Assembly: GCA_947177465.1 (NCBI GenBank)
Contig: CAMWUP010000106.1
Coordinates: 1-6,962, forward strand
Direction of reading: 5' to 3'
Source of the DNA: an uncultured Lachnospiraceae bacterium
GTDB lineage: Bacteria; Bacillota; Clostridia; Lachnospirales; Lachnospiraceae
Length of the DNA stretch: 6,962 nt
Part shown: positions 1 to 6,733 of the stretch, piece after piece
How the letters are laid out: the number at the start of each line of letters is the position of its first letter
How positions within the stretch are numbered: the stretch's first letter is position 1
The notes under the pieces: generated by a model
What the model saw: the letters and a program-made list of their open reading frames with translations, nothing else
What the model was told of the DNA's origin: nothing
Database searches by the model: none
Program-made: the position numbers and the translations under genes

Positions 1-330
1 GCTTTTACCTTTATCTATTCAAAACGAACCGGTACGCCGGCAGCATCCATGCCGGGGCAGGTGCCGGAGGAAGTGATAAAAGAGGGCTTTCAAAAGCTGT
101 TGGAAACGGTACAGGAAACTGCAAGAAAGCGGGTTGCCCGTTATGAGGGACAAGTGATGGAAGCCCTTGTGGAGGAAATCAACGAACATGATCCATCCCT
201 GCTGACAGGAAGGCTTTCCAACAATACGCTGGTACATTTTGCGGGAGAGGCTTCCCTGATTGGAAAAATCGTCAAAGTGAAACTGGAAAAATGTTGTGGT
301 TTTTATTATGTGGGTACATTAAATTTGTGA
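1..330 (+). CDS. miaB: tRNA-2-methylthio-N6-dimethylallyladenosine synthase MiaB, C-terminal part (5' end outside window)
   Basis: Frame 1 is open from the first base to the TGA at 328-330, giving the last 109 residues. MiaB is a cytosolic radical-SAM methylthiotransferase that converts i6A37 to ms2i6A37 in tRNAs reading UNN codons. The visible part starts at the end of the radical-SAM domain (FTFIYSKRTGTPAA, then the typical QVPEEV). A helical stretch follows, then a TRAM RNA-binding domain from about visible residue 48 (YEGQ) to the end, with the family hallmark GRLSNNTLVHF and the closing GFYYVGTL. The CX3CX2C cluster cysteines and the second iron-sulphur cluster site lie upstream and cannot be checked. 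The ATG at 49 is an internal methionine, because homology continues upstream of it. mutS follows after 37 bp and miaA, which makes the substrate of MiaB, lies downstream in the same cluster. Identification is firm; a MtaB/RimO paralogue is unlikely given the TRAM sequence and the neighbours. Confidence 0.95.
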   Translation, partial: AFTFIYSKRTGTPAASMPGQVPEEVIKEGFQKLLETVQETARKRVARYEGQVMEALVEEINEHDPSLLTGRLSNNTLVHFAGEASLIGKIVKVKLEKCCGFYYVGTLNL

Positions 331-336
331 TAAGAA

Positions 337-353
337 AAGCCGAATTACGGCTT
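337..353 (+). promoter_or_regulatory. Small inverted repeat (hairpin) between miaB and mutS
   Basis: AAGCCG (337-342) and CGGCTT (348-353) are perfect 6-bp complements around the 5-nt loop AATTA. The stem ends two bases before the AAGGAG ribosome binding site of mutS. It is not followed by a T-run on the + strand, so it does not look like a terminator for miaB. It could tune mutS translation or mark an mRNA processing point, or it could be chance. The pairing is seen directly; a function is inference. Confidence 0.35.
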
Positions 354-354
354 C

Positions 355-360
355 AAGGAG
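355..360 (+). promoter_or_regulatory. Ribosome binding site of mutS, supporting a GTG start
   Basis: AAGGAG is followed by seven A residues and then GTG at 368. The 7-nt spacing is ideal. The next in-frame ATG codons (386 and 389) have no Shine-Dalgarno sequence before them, so this site decides for the GTG. Confidence 0.85.
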
Positions 361-367
361 AAAAAAA

Positions 368-3019
368 GTGGCTGAATTTACTCCCATGATGCAGAAGTAT
401 CTGGAGACAAAGCAGGAATATGCAGATTGTATTCTGTTTTACCGCCTGGGTGATTTCTATGAGATGTTTTTTGAGGATGCGCTGACTGTCTCGAAAGAGC
501 TGGAGATTACCCTGACGGGAAAGGACTGCGGGCAGGAGGAGCGCGCTCCTATGTGCGGGGTGCCTTATCATGCCGTGGAAGGGTATTTGAACAGATTAGT
601 GAGCAAGGGTTACAAGGTTGCCATTTGTGAGCAGGTGGAAGACCCGAAGCTTGCCAAGGGGCTTGTAAAGCGGGAAGTCGTCCGCATCGTAACACCCGGT
701 ACCAATATAGATGTACAGGCGCTTGACGAGTCAAAAAACAGCTATCTGATGTGCATCACTTATATGCAGGCAAAAATCGGAATTTCTCTTGCGGACGTTA
801 CCACCGGAGATTTTTTTCTGACGGAGGTAGATGATTTAAAAAAGCTGACAGACGAAATCATGAAATACCAGCCCAAGGAAATTATCTGCAATGATGCCTT
901 TTTGGTGAGCGGCATGGATATAGAAGATTTGAGGGGCAGGCTTGGCATAACCGTATATGCGCTGGAGCCGCATTTTTTTGATGATGATGCTGCCAAAAAG
1001 TGTATGATGAAGCATTTTCATGTCAATACACTGACAGGGCTTGGTATCGATGATTTTCCGACCGGACTGCTTGCGGCGGGCGCGCTTCTTTTGTATCTTT
1101 ACGATACGCAGAAGACCTCTTTGAGCCATATCAGTCATATATACCCTTATATTACAAGCAAGTATATGCTGCTTGACAGCTCTACAAGACGGAATCTGGA
1201 GTTGTCGGAAACGCTTCGGGAAAAACAGAAGCGAGGCTCTCTTTTATGGGTGCTTGACAAAACCAAAACGGCAATGGGCGGGCGTACACTTCGGAATTAT
1301 ATTGAACAGCCGCTGATAGAGAAAGCGGATATTGAGAAACGTCTTGATGCAGTAGAGGAATTGTCAAAGGATTCTGTTTCCCGAGACGAAATCAGGGAAT
1401 ATCTGAACCCAATCTATGATTTGGAAAGGCTGTTGGGGCGTATCAGCTACAAAACGGCAAATCCAAGGGACTTAATTGCTTTTCGCAACTCCCTTCAGAT
1501 GCTGCCTCATATTAAAACTGTGTTAAAGGGCTTTGAAAAAGAGCTGCTTGCCGGTATTCGGGAAGAAATGGACGCTTTGGAGGATATCTGCAATCTGATT
1601 GAAACGGCAGTCGAGGAGGAGCCGCCAGTCTCCGTTAGGGAAGGCGGCATCATAAAGGATGGCTTTGACGAGGACATCGACAAGCTCAGAAGCGCCAAAA
1701 GGGACGGAAAGAAATGGCTTGCTGAACTGGAAAATGCAGACAGGGAACGGACGGGCATCAAGAACCTGAAAATCAAATACAACAAAGTTTTCGGCTATTA
1801 TTTTGAGGTGACAAATTCCTACAAAAATCTGGTTCCTGCGGATTATATCAGGAAACAGACGCTCGCCAATGCGGAGCGCTACACTACGCCGCGCTTAAAA
1901 GAGCTGGAGGACACCGTACTGAATGCAGAGGATAAGCTCTGTACATTGGAATATGACCTTTTCTGCCAGATCAGGGATGCCATTGCCGCCGAGATGGAAC
2001 GAATCCAAAGGACAGCCAAGGCGATTGCAAGACTGGATGTGTTTGCTTCCCTTTCCCTTGTGTCGGAGCGAAACGGCTATGTGCGTCCGAAACTCAATGA
2101 AAAAGGCGTTATCGATATCAAGGATGGCAGGCATCCGGTGGTGGAAAGAATGATAGAGCATGATATGTTTATCACAAACGACACCTATCTGGATAATAAT
2201 AACCGCCTGATTGCCGTTATAACAGGTCCTAATATGGCGGGTAAGTCCACTTATATGCGGCAGACGGCGCTGATTGTACTGATGGCGCAGACGGGATGCT
2301 TTGTACCTGCAAAGAGCGCCAATATCGGCATTGTGGACAGAATATTTACGAGAGTGGGCGCTTCTGATGATTTGGCGAGTGGACAGTCCACCTTTATGGT
2401 GGAAATGAATGAAGTGGCAAATATTCTGCGGAACGCCACTTCCAAGAGTCTGCTGATTTTGGATGAAATCGGAAGAGGAACTTCAACCTTTGACGGACTG
2501 TCGATTGCATGGGCAGTGATAGAGCATATCAGCAACCGAAAGCTTCTGGGTGCAAAGACATTGTTTGCCACGCATTACCATGAGCTGACCGAACTGGAGG
2601 GAAAGATAAGCAATGTCAATAATTACTGTATAGCGGTAAAGGAGCAGGGGGACGATATCGTATTTTTGCGGAAAATCATCAAGGGCGGCGCAGATAAAAG
2701 CTATGGGATTCAGGTGGCAAAGCTTGCGGGCGTTCCCGACGTGGTCATCGGGCGAGCCAAGGAAATTGTGGAACAGCTCTCTGACAATGATATTACGGAA
2801 AAAGTACAGAGCATCGCCGTTGACACAAGAGGAGACGGCAAGCCGAAAAAAGCAGAGCATTTTGACGAAGTTGACATGGCGCAGATGTCACTCTTTGATA
2901 CGGTCAAGGACGAGGATGTCCTGAAGGAGCTGAAGGAAGCAGATATCAGCAATATGACGCCTCTGGATGCGCTGAATACACTTTACAGATTGCAGAGTAA
3001 GTTGAACAACCGTTGGTAA
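368..3019 (+). CDS. mutS: DNA mismatch repair ATPase MutS
   Basis: This 883-residue MutS is slightly longer than E. coli MutS (853). It acts as a cytosolic dimer that binds base mismatches and small loops and, with ATP, recruits MutL. Domain I (about 1-110) carries the mismatch-wedging Phe-X-Glu motif as F30-Y31-E32. The connector (about 117-265) and the core/lever (about 267-447 and 508-573, with RGSLLW at 289-294) follow, with the clamp inserted between (FGYYF at 475-479 near its start). The ABC-type ATPase (about 574-771) has Walker A GPNMAGKST at 620-628, the signature GASDDLASGQSTFMVEM at 664-680, Walker B LLILDEIGRGT from 695 with D699-E700, and the ATHYHEL switch at 734. QMSLF at 839-843 matches the sliding-clamp binding motif, and a conserved helical tail ends the protein. 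All key residues are intact. The GTG start is chosen for its ribosome binding site and for the typical N-terminus (FTPMMQKYLE). The gene lies 37 bp after miaB and 32 bp before mutL, with no terminator between, so co-transcription is likely. Confidence 0.98.
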   Translation: MAEFTPMMQKYLETKQEYADCILFYRLGDFYEMFFEDALTVSKELEITLTGKDCGQEERAPMCGVPYHAVEGYLNRLVSKGYKVAICEQVEDPKLAKGLVKREVVRIVTPGTNIDVQALDESKNSYLMCITYMQAKIGISLADVTTGDFFLTEVDDLKKLTDEIMKYQPKEIICNDAFLVSGMDIEDLRGRLGITVYALEPHFFDDDAAKKCMMKHFHVNTLTGLGIDDFPTGLLAAGALLLYLYDTQKTSLSHISHIYPYITSKYMLLDSSTRRNLELSETLREKQKRGSLLWVLDKTKTAMGGRTLRNYIEQPLIEKADIEKRLDAVEELSKDSVSRDEIREYLNPIYDLERLLGRISYKTANPRDLIAFRNSLQMLPHIKTVLKGFEKELLAGIREEMDALEDICNLIETAVEEEPPVSVREGGIIKDGFDEDIDKLRSAKRDGKKWLAELENADRERTGIKNLKIKYNKVFGYYFEVTNSYKNLVPADYIRKQTLANAERYTTPRLKELEDTVLNAEDKLCTLEYDLFCQIRDAIAAEMERIQRTAKAIARLDVFASLSLVSERNGYVRPKLNEKGVIDIKDGRHPVVERMIEHDMFITNDTYLDNNNRLIAVITGPNMAGKSTYMRQTALIVLMAQTGCFVPAKSANIGIVDRIFTRVGASDDLASGQSTFMVEMNEVANILRNATSKSLLILDEIGRGTSTFDGLSIAWAVIEHISNRKLLGAKTLFATHYHELTELEGKISNVNNYCIAVKEQGDDIVFLRKIIKGGADKSYGIQVAKLAGVPDVVIGRAKEIVEQLSDNDITEKVQSIAVDTRGDGKPKKAEHFDEVDMAQMSLFDTVKDEDVLKELKEADISNMTPLDALNTLYRLQSKLNNRW

Positions 3020-3039
3020 GTGTGAGAAGATAAGGGAAT

Positions 3040-3045
3040 AAGGTG
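3040..3045 (+). promoter_or_regulatory. Ribosome binding site of mutL
   Basis: AAGGTG lies 6 nt before the ATG at 3052. An in-frame GTG at 3043 overlaps this motif and has its own weaker candidate site, AAGGG at 3032-3036, so a start three codons earlier is possible. The family N-terminus (MAKIQVLD) favours 3052. Confidence 0.6.
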
Positions 3046-3051
3046 CTTATT

Positions 3052-5037
3052 ATGGCGAAGATACAGGTATTGGATGCGGGTACAATTGATAAAATTGCGG
3101 CTGGCGAGGTGGTGGAACGTCCTGCAAGTGTTGTGAAGGAGCTGGTGGAGAATGCCATTGATGCGAAAGCTTCCGCTGTTACTGTAGAAATCAAGGAAGG
3201 CGGTATTTCTTTTATCCGTATTACGGATAATGGGGGCGGTATTGAGGCTTCTGAGGTCAGAAATGCATTTTTGCGCCATGCGACAAGCAAAATCACAACG
3301 GCAGAGGATTTGCACAGTGTAAAAAGCCTTGGCTTTCGCGGTGAGGCGTTATCCAGCATTGCAGCAGTGGCAAAGGTGGAGCTGATAACCAAGACAAAGG
3401 ATTCTCTTACCGGCGTCAGGTATCTTTGCGAAGGGGCTGAAGAAAAAGAGCTTTCGGAAGTTGGCGCGCCGGACGGCACTACCATTATCATACGTAATTT
3501 GTTTTTTAATACACCTGTCCGCAGGAAGTTTTTAAAACAGCCCCAGACAGAGGGCGGTTATGTCATAGATTTGATGGAGCATATGGCTCTCTCCAGACCC
3601 GATGTGGCGTTTAAGCTTACGGTAAACAATCAGCTTAAGTTTAACACCTCCGGCAACGGAAATTTGAAAGAGGTTATCTACCGTATCTATGGCAGGGAAA
3701 CGGCTGCAAATCTGGTGGAAATACAAACAAAAAGCCAGGGAATTGCCGTCTCCGGATACCTTGGAAAGCCTGTGCTAAACCGCTCAAACCGCAGCTTTGA
3801 AACCTATTTTTTAAACGGCAGATATATCAAAAGCAATATAATGGCAAGGGCGATTGAGGACGGCTTCAGTCAATATCTGATGCAGCATAAATTTCCCTTT
3901 GTGGTCCTGCATTTTGCAATAGACACAGCATTTGTAGATGTAAATGTACACCCAACCAAAATGGACGTCCGTTTCACAGACGGTAACCGGATTTATGAAT
4001 TCATCACGAAAGCGGTTGCGGAGGCATTACAAGAGCGGGAGATGATTCCGGAGGCGGTATTTGACAACTCTGTGGCGAAAAAAGCAGACAGCGCCGTATC
4101 AAAAAGCGACTCCGTCAAGTCATCATCGCCGTTGCATATAACAGAAGAAACAAAACTTGTTCCGGAACCCAAAGTCTCCGTTCCAGAGCCCAAAGTCTCC
4201 GTTCCGGAGCCTTTTGAGGTGGAGAGGACGGCGCAGTTTCGGATTATGGAAGAGATGAAATATGAGGCAGATAAGCCTAAAATGCAGGACTTCATGCAAA
4301 ATCCCGTGTGGGAGAAAATGTCTGAACAATCATTTGGTGCAAAAATACAGGAAAATGAAGTAATTCCTGCAAGCGTACCTGTAAAGGAAGACATGGAAGC
4401 TTCTTCAAAGCCAATACAGATGAATCTCTTTGAGGAAAAGCTATTGACGCAGGAAAACCGCAGGGAATACCGGATACTGGGGCAGATTTTTGACACCTAC
4501 TGGCTGCTTGCCTTTCAGGATAAGCTGTTTATCATTGACCAGCATGCAGCACATGAAAAAGTAAAATACGAGCGGTTGATTCACCGATTTCAAGAAAAAG
4601 AGATAGTATCCCAAAATTTGGTGCCCCCTATTGTGGTAACACTTTCTGCAAGGGAAGAGCAAACCTTCTTGTCATATCAGGATGTGTTTGCAGGGCTGGG
4701 CTTTGAAATCGAAGAATTCGGTGGGAGCGAATATGCCATCAGAAGCGTTCCTACGGACCTTTACGGATGTCAGGAAAAGGAACTTTTTTTAGAGGTGCTG
4801 GACGAGCTTTTTGACGGACCTCTATACAAAAATCTGACGGTTGTGGAGGAAAAACTGGCTTCCATGGCATGTAAGGCTGCAGTAAAAGGGAATCACGCGT
4901 TCAGTACGTCAGAGATGGAGGCTTTAATTGACGAGCTTATGACGCTGGACAATCCCTATAACTGTCCGCACGGACGCCCCACCATTATTTCCATGAGTAA
5001 ATATGAAATTGAAAAGAAATTTAAGAGGATTGTGTAG
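3052..5037 (+). CDS. mutL: DNA mismatch repair endonuclease MutL
   Basis: This 661-residue protein couples MutS mismatch recognition to strand incision and excision. The N-terminal GHKL ATPase (about 1-330) shows motif I with E30 and N34 (KELVENAIDA), motif II D59-N-G-G-G-I, motif III GFRGEAL at 94-100, and the RNLFFNTPVRRKF stretch. A proline- and charge-rich linker (about 335-460) contains a short tandem repeat at 370-387. The C-terminal dimerisation/endonuclease domain has DQHA(X)2E(X)4E at D496-E507, plus ACKAAVKGN (C607) and CPHGRPT (638-644), which together form the metal site in endonuclease-type MutL. QNLVP (521-525) sits where B. subtilis MutL has its clamp-binding motif. These features indicate a nicking MutL of the MutH-independent pathway, unlike E. 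coli MutL. A GTG start at 3043 would add three residues (MLI). The stop codon directly touches the miaA ATG. Confidence 0.98.
   Translation: MAKIQVLDAGTIDKIAAGEVVERPASVVKELVENAIDAKASAVTVEIKEGGISFIRITDNGGGIEASEVRNAFLRHATSKITTAEDLHSVKSLGFRGEALSSIAAVAKVELITKTKDSLTGVRYLCEGAEEKELSEVGAPDGTTIIIRNLFFNTPVRRKFLKQPQTEGGYVIDLMEHMALSRPDVAFKLTVNNQLKFNTSGNGNLKEVIYRIYGRETAANLVEIQTKSQGIAVSGYLGKPVLNRSNRSFETYFLNGRYIKSNIMARAIEDGFSQYLMQHKFPFVVLHFAIDTAFVDVNVHPTKMDVRFTDGNRIYEFITKAVAEALQEREMIPEAVFDNSVAKKADSAVSKSDSVKSSSPLHITEETKLVPEPKVSVPEPKVSVPEPFEVERTAQFRIMEEMKYEADKPKMQDFMQNPVWEKMSEQSFGAKIQENEVIPASVPVKEDMEASSKPIQMNLFEEKLLTQENRREYRILGQIFDTYWLLAFQDKLFIIDQHAAHEKVKYERLIHRFQEKEIVSQNLVPPIVVTLSAREEQTFLSYQDVFAGLGFEIEEFGGSEYAIRSVPTDLYGCQEKELFLEVLDELFDGPLYKNLTVVEEKLASMACKAAVKGNHAFSTSEMEALIDELMTLDNPYNCPHGRPTIISMSKYEIEKKFKRIV
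4159..4211 (+). repeat. 21-bp in-frame tandem repeat in the mutL linker (about 2.5 units)
   Basis: Units at 4159-4179 and 4180-4200 differ at two of 21 positions, and a partial third unit covers 4201-4211. They encode VPEPKVS, VPEPKVS and VPEP. The unit is a multiple of three, so gain or loss of a copy changes linker length by seven residues without a frameshift. Confidence 0.9.
5024..5029 (+). promoter_or_regulatory. Ribosome binding site of miaA inside the mutL coding region
   Basis: AGAGGA lies within the last codons of mutL, 8 nt before the miaA ATG. With no spacer between the genes, ribosomes finishing mutL cover this site, which suggests translational coupling. Confidence 0.75.
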
Positions 5038-5991
5038 ATGGAGCAGAAAAAACCATTGGTCGTACTGACGGGACCTACCTCTGTGGGCAAAACGGGGTTG
5101 TCCATACGGCTTGCAAAGGCAATTGGCGGAGAAATTATTTCGGCAGATTCCATGCAGGTCTATAAGCATATGGACATTGGTTCCGCTAAAATCAAAAGGG
5201 AGGAGATGTCCGGCGTTCCCCATCACCTGATAGACGTTTTAGAGCCTTCAGAAGCATTTAATGTTGTAACCTTTCAAATCCTTTGCAGACGGGCGATGGA
5301 CATTATCTATAGGAATGGCAGAATTCCCATACTGGCGGGCGGCACGGGTTTTTATATACAGGCTGTGCTGTACGACATTGATTTTACGGAAAATGAGGAA
5401 GATACCACATACAGGGACAAGCTGGCTGCACTTGCAGAGCAGGAAAGCGCACAGTATTTGCATGACATGCTGAAAAACGTGGACCCGAAAGCAGCGGACG
5501 CCATTCATCCAAACAATATCAAGCGGGTCATCAGAGCGCTTGAATTTCACAGGCAGACCGGTATGTTTATTTCCGAACACAATGAGACGGAGCGGCAAAA
5601 GGAGAGCCCCTATGCCGCTGCTTATTTTGTACTGAACGACGACAGGCAGAAGTTGTATACACAGATTGAAAAGCGGGTGGACGATATGCTCGCCGAAGGA
5701 CTTGTGGAGGAAGTCAGGCGCCTTCAGGATATGGGATGTAAAAGAGATATGGTTTCCATGCAGGGGCTTGGCTACAAAGAAATTTTTTCTTTCCTTGACG
5801 GGGAATGTAGTTTGGAAGATGCCGTGTACCGGATAAAGCGGGACACCAGACATTTTGCCAAAAGGCAGCTTACGTGGTTTAAACGGGAAAAAAATGTAAT
5901 TTGGGTCAACAAGCCGGATTTTAACTATGACAACGAGGCAATGCTGGAATTTATGCAGCAGAAAATAAAAGAGGCAATCGGAACAGAGTAA
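5038..5991 (+). CDS. miaA: tRNA dimethylallyltransferase MiaA
   Basis: This 317-residue enzyme transfers a dimethylallyl group from DMAPP to N6 of A37 in tRNAs reading UNN codons, giving i6A, the substrate of MiaB. The P-loop GPTSVGKT is at 12-19, and T19 matches the catalytic threonine region. D37 in SADSMQVYK is the expected catalytic aspartate. HHLID (62-66) and GGTGFY (101-106) are the next conserved blocks. The inserted helical segment (about 120-200) and the C-terminal QGLGYKEI and RDTRHFAKRQLTWF blocks complete a normal-length family member. The start is fixed by the N-terminus ending one strand before the P-loop and by the ribosome binding site at 5024-5029. The ATG directly abuts the mutL TAG, indicating co-transcription and probable translational coupling. 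In many bacteria hfq follows miaA; here it does not. Confidence 0.97.
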   Translation: MEQKKPLVVLTGPTSVGKTGLSIRLAKAIGGEIISADSMQVYKHMDIGSAKIKREEMSGVPHHLIDVLEPSEAFNVVTFQILCRRAMDIIYRNGRIPILAGGTGFYIQAVLYDIDFTENEEDTTYRDKLAALAEQESAQYLHDMLKNVDPKAADAIHPNNIKRVIRALEFHRQTGMFISEHNETERQKESPYAAAYFVLNDDRQKLYTQIEKRVDDMLAEGLVEEVRRLQDMGCKRDMVSMQGLGYKEIFSFLDGECSLEDAVYRIKRDTRHFAKRQLTWFKREKNVIWVNKPDFNYDNEAMLEFMQQKIKEAIGTE

Positions 5992-5996
5992 ACAGA

Positions 5997-6027
5997 TTGA
6001 ATGGGCTTTTATATTGGACAATACAAT
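5997..6027 (+). promoter_or_regulatory. Weak candidate promoter upstream of the GNAT gene
   Basis: TTGAAT (5997-6002) and TACAAT (6022-6027) resemble sigma-70 type -35 and -10 boxes, but the 19-bp spacing is longer than ideal. They fall in the 67-bp gap after miaA, where no terminator is visible, so read-through from the mut-mia operon is an equally good explanation for expression of the next gene. Confidence 0.22.
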
Positions 6028-6048
6028 AGTTTCGACAAGTCAGAATTT

Positions 6049-6054
6049 GGAGGA
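6049..6054 (+). promoter_or_regulatory. Ribosome binding site that fixes the GNAT start
   Basis: GGAGGA lies 4 nt before the ATG at 6059 (5 nt counted from GGAGG). It rules against the in-frame TTG at 6014, which has no such site and would add 15 residues unlike a GNAT N-terminus. Confidence 0.8.
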
Positions 6055-6058
6055 TTGT

Positions 6059-6661
6059 ATGGAGATAAATGTTAGACTTGAAGAAGAAAAAGATTATCAA
6101 AGAGTAGAGGAAATAACAAGAGCCGCTTTCGGGTATCCTGACAGAATTAAGCGGGGACAGATTGGCTGTCCTTACGAGCATTGGATGGTTCATGAATTGC
6201 GGCACCGGGATGGGATTATGGCGCTCAGTTTGGTTGCGGAACTGGAAGATGGGACGATTGTCGGGCATATTATTTGCAGTAATGCGGTTGTGAAAAAAGA
6301 GAACCAGTCGCTTCCCGTTCTGAACTTTGGACCACTGAGTGTGTTACCTGAATATCAGCGGATAGGCATTGGAGGGATACTGATTCATGCCATGATAGGA
6401 CGGGCGAAACAGCTTGATTATGGCGGAATCCTGTTTTTTGGAAGACCGGAGTATTATCCCCAGTTTGGGTTCAAGGAAGCGGAAGTTTATGGAATAGCAG
6501 ATGCAGATGGGTACAATTATCCTGCGTTTATGGCTATGGAACTGAAGGAAGGATATTTGAAGGAGGTTTGCGGAGGAAGATATTATGAATCGGATATTTA
6601 TGACGATGAACGAAACCGCGAGACAGTGAGAGCTTTTGACAGAGAGTTTACAAATGGATAA
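6059..6661 (+). CDS. GNAT-family N-acetyltransferase, YhbS-like
   Basis: This 200-residue protein is predicted to transfer an acetyl group from acetyl-CoA to an unknown amine. It opens with the typical GNAT beta strand and helix (INVRLEEEKDYQRVEEITRAAF, in residues 3-24, in two runs around E10). The acetyl-CoA binding motif A is at 91-106: GPLSVLPEYQ followed by RIGIGG, matching Q/R-X-X-G-X-G/A. YGGILFFGRPEYYPQFGF (121-138) is the strand-turn-helix seen in YhbS-like acetyltransferases (COG3153, from memory of the family). The C-terminal 60 residues are less conserved and do not reveal the substrate. There is no signal peptide or membrane segment, so it should be cytosolic. It lies 67 bp after miaA on the same strand. 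Nothing in the sequence links it to mismatch repair or tRNA modification. The fold call is strong; the biological role is unknown. Confidence 0.88.
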   Translation: MEINVRLEEEKDYQRVEEITRAAFGYPDRIKRGQIGCPYEHWMVHELRHRDGIMALSLVAELEDGTIVGHIICSNAVVKKENQSLPVLNFGPLSVLPEYQRIGIGGILIHAMIGRAKQLDYGGILFFGRPEYYPQFGFKEAEVYGIADADGYNYPAFMAMELKEGYLKEVCGGRYYESDIYDDERNRETVRAFDREFTNG

Positions 6662-6719
6662 ATTTCAGTTTGTGGAGTGGTTAATAGGAACATTTTCCGA
6701 AAAGGGAGTTTATAAATAG
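6654..6719 (+). CDS. Possible 21-codon small ORF overlapping the end of the GNAT gene
   Basis: An ATG at 6654 overlaps the last 8 bp of the acetyltransferase gene in another frame and reads 21 codons to TAG at 6717. The peptide begins MDKFQFVEWLIGTF and ends SEKGVYK, with an amphipathic, helix-like composition. Only a weak purine stretch (AGAGAG, 6641-6646) precedes it. I do not recognise it. It may be a real small protein, the remnant of a longer gene, or chance. It is the only coding potential I see between the GNAT stop and the next gene. Confidence 0.22.
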   Translation: MDKFQFVEWLIGTFSEKGVYK

Positions 6720-6733
6720 AAAGAGGCTATATT

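Noticed and set aside
337..353. Hairpin after miaB as an intrinsic terminator
   Set aside because: The stem is only 6 bp and is followed by CAAGGAG, not a T-run, on the + strand.
2946..3491. 181-codon open frame on the - strand over the mutS/mutL junction
   Set aside because: It is opposite highly conserved MutL ATPase motifs and is Ser/Thr/Ala-rich in the way antisense frames of coding DNA usually are.
3993..4496. 167-codon - strand frame with a GSGTETL repeat
   Set aside because: The repeat is only the reverse reading of the 21-bp tandem repeat in the mutL linker; no other sign of a gene.
5248..6021. 257-codon open frame on the - strand opposite miaA
   Set aside because: It lies entirely against a clear miaA gene, has no recognisable domain, and its composition (Phe/Leu/Cys rich, no motifs) fits a reverse-strand shadow.
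6010..6027. TATTG/CAATA inverted repeat after miaA as a terminator
   Set aside because: The stem would be 5 AT-rich base pairs around a 2-nt loop, with no T-run after it; it cannot form a stable terminator.
6014..6058. Upstream TTG start for the acetyltransferase
   Set aside because: No Shine-Dalgarno sequence precedes it, while GGAGGA sits correctly before the ATG at 6059, and the extra residues do not resemble a GNAT N-terminus.
6681..6716. Promoter for the last gene (TATAAA at 6711-6716)
   Set aside because: The -10-like box has no acceptable -35 box at 16-18 bp; the nearest T-rich hexamer (TTAATA) is 24 bp away.
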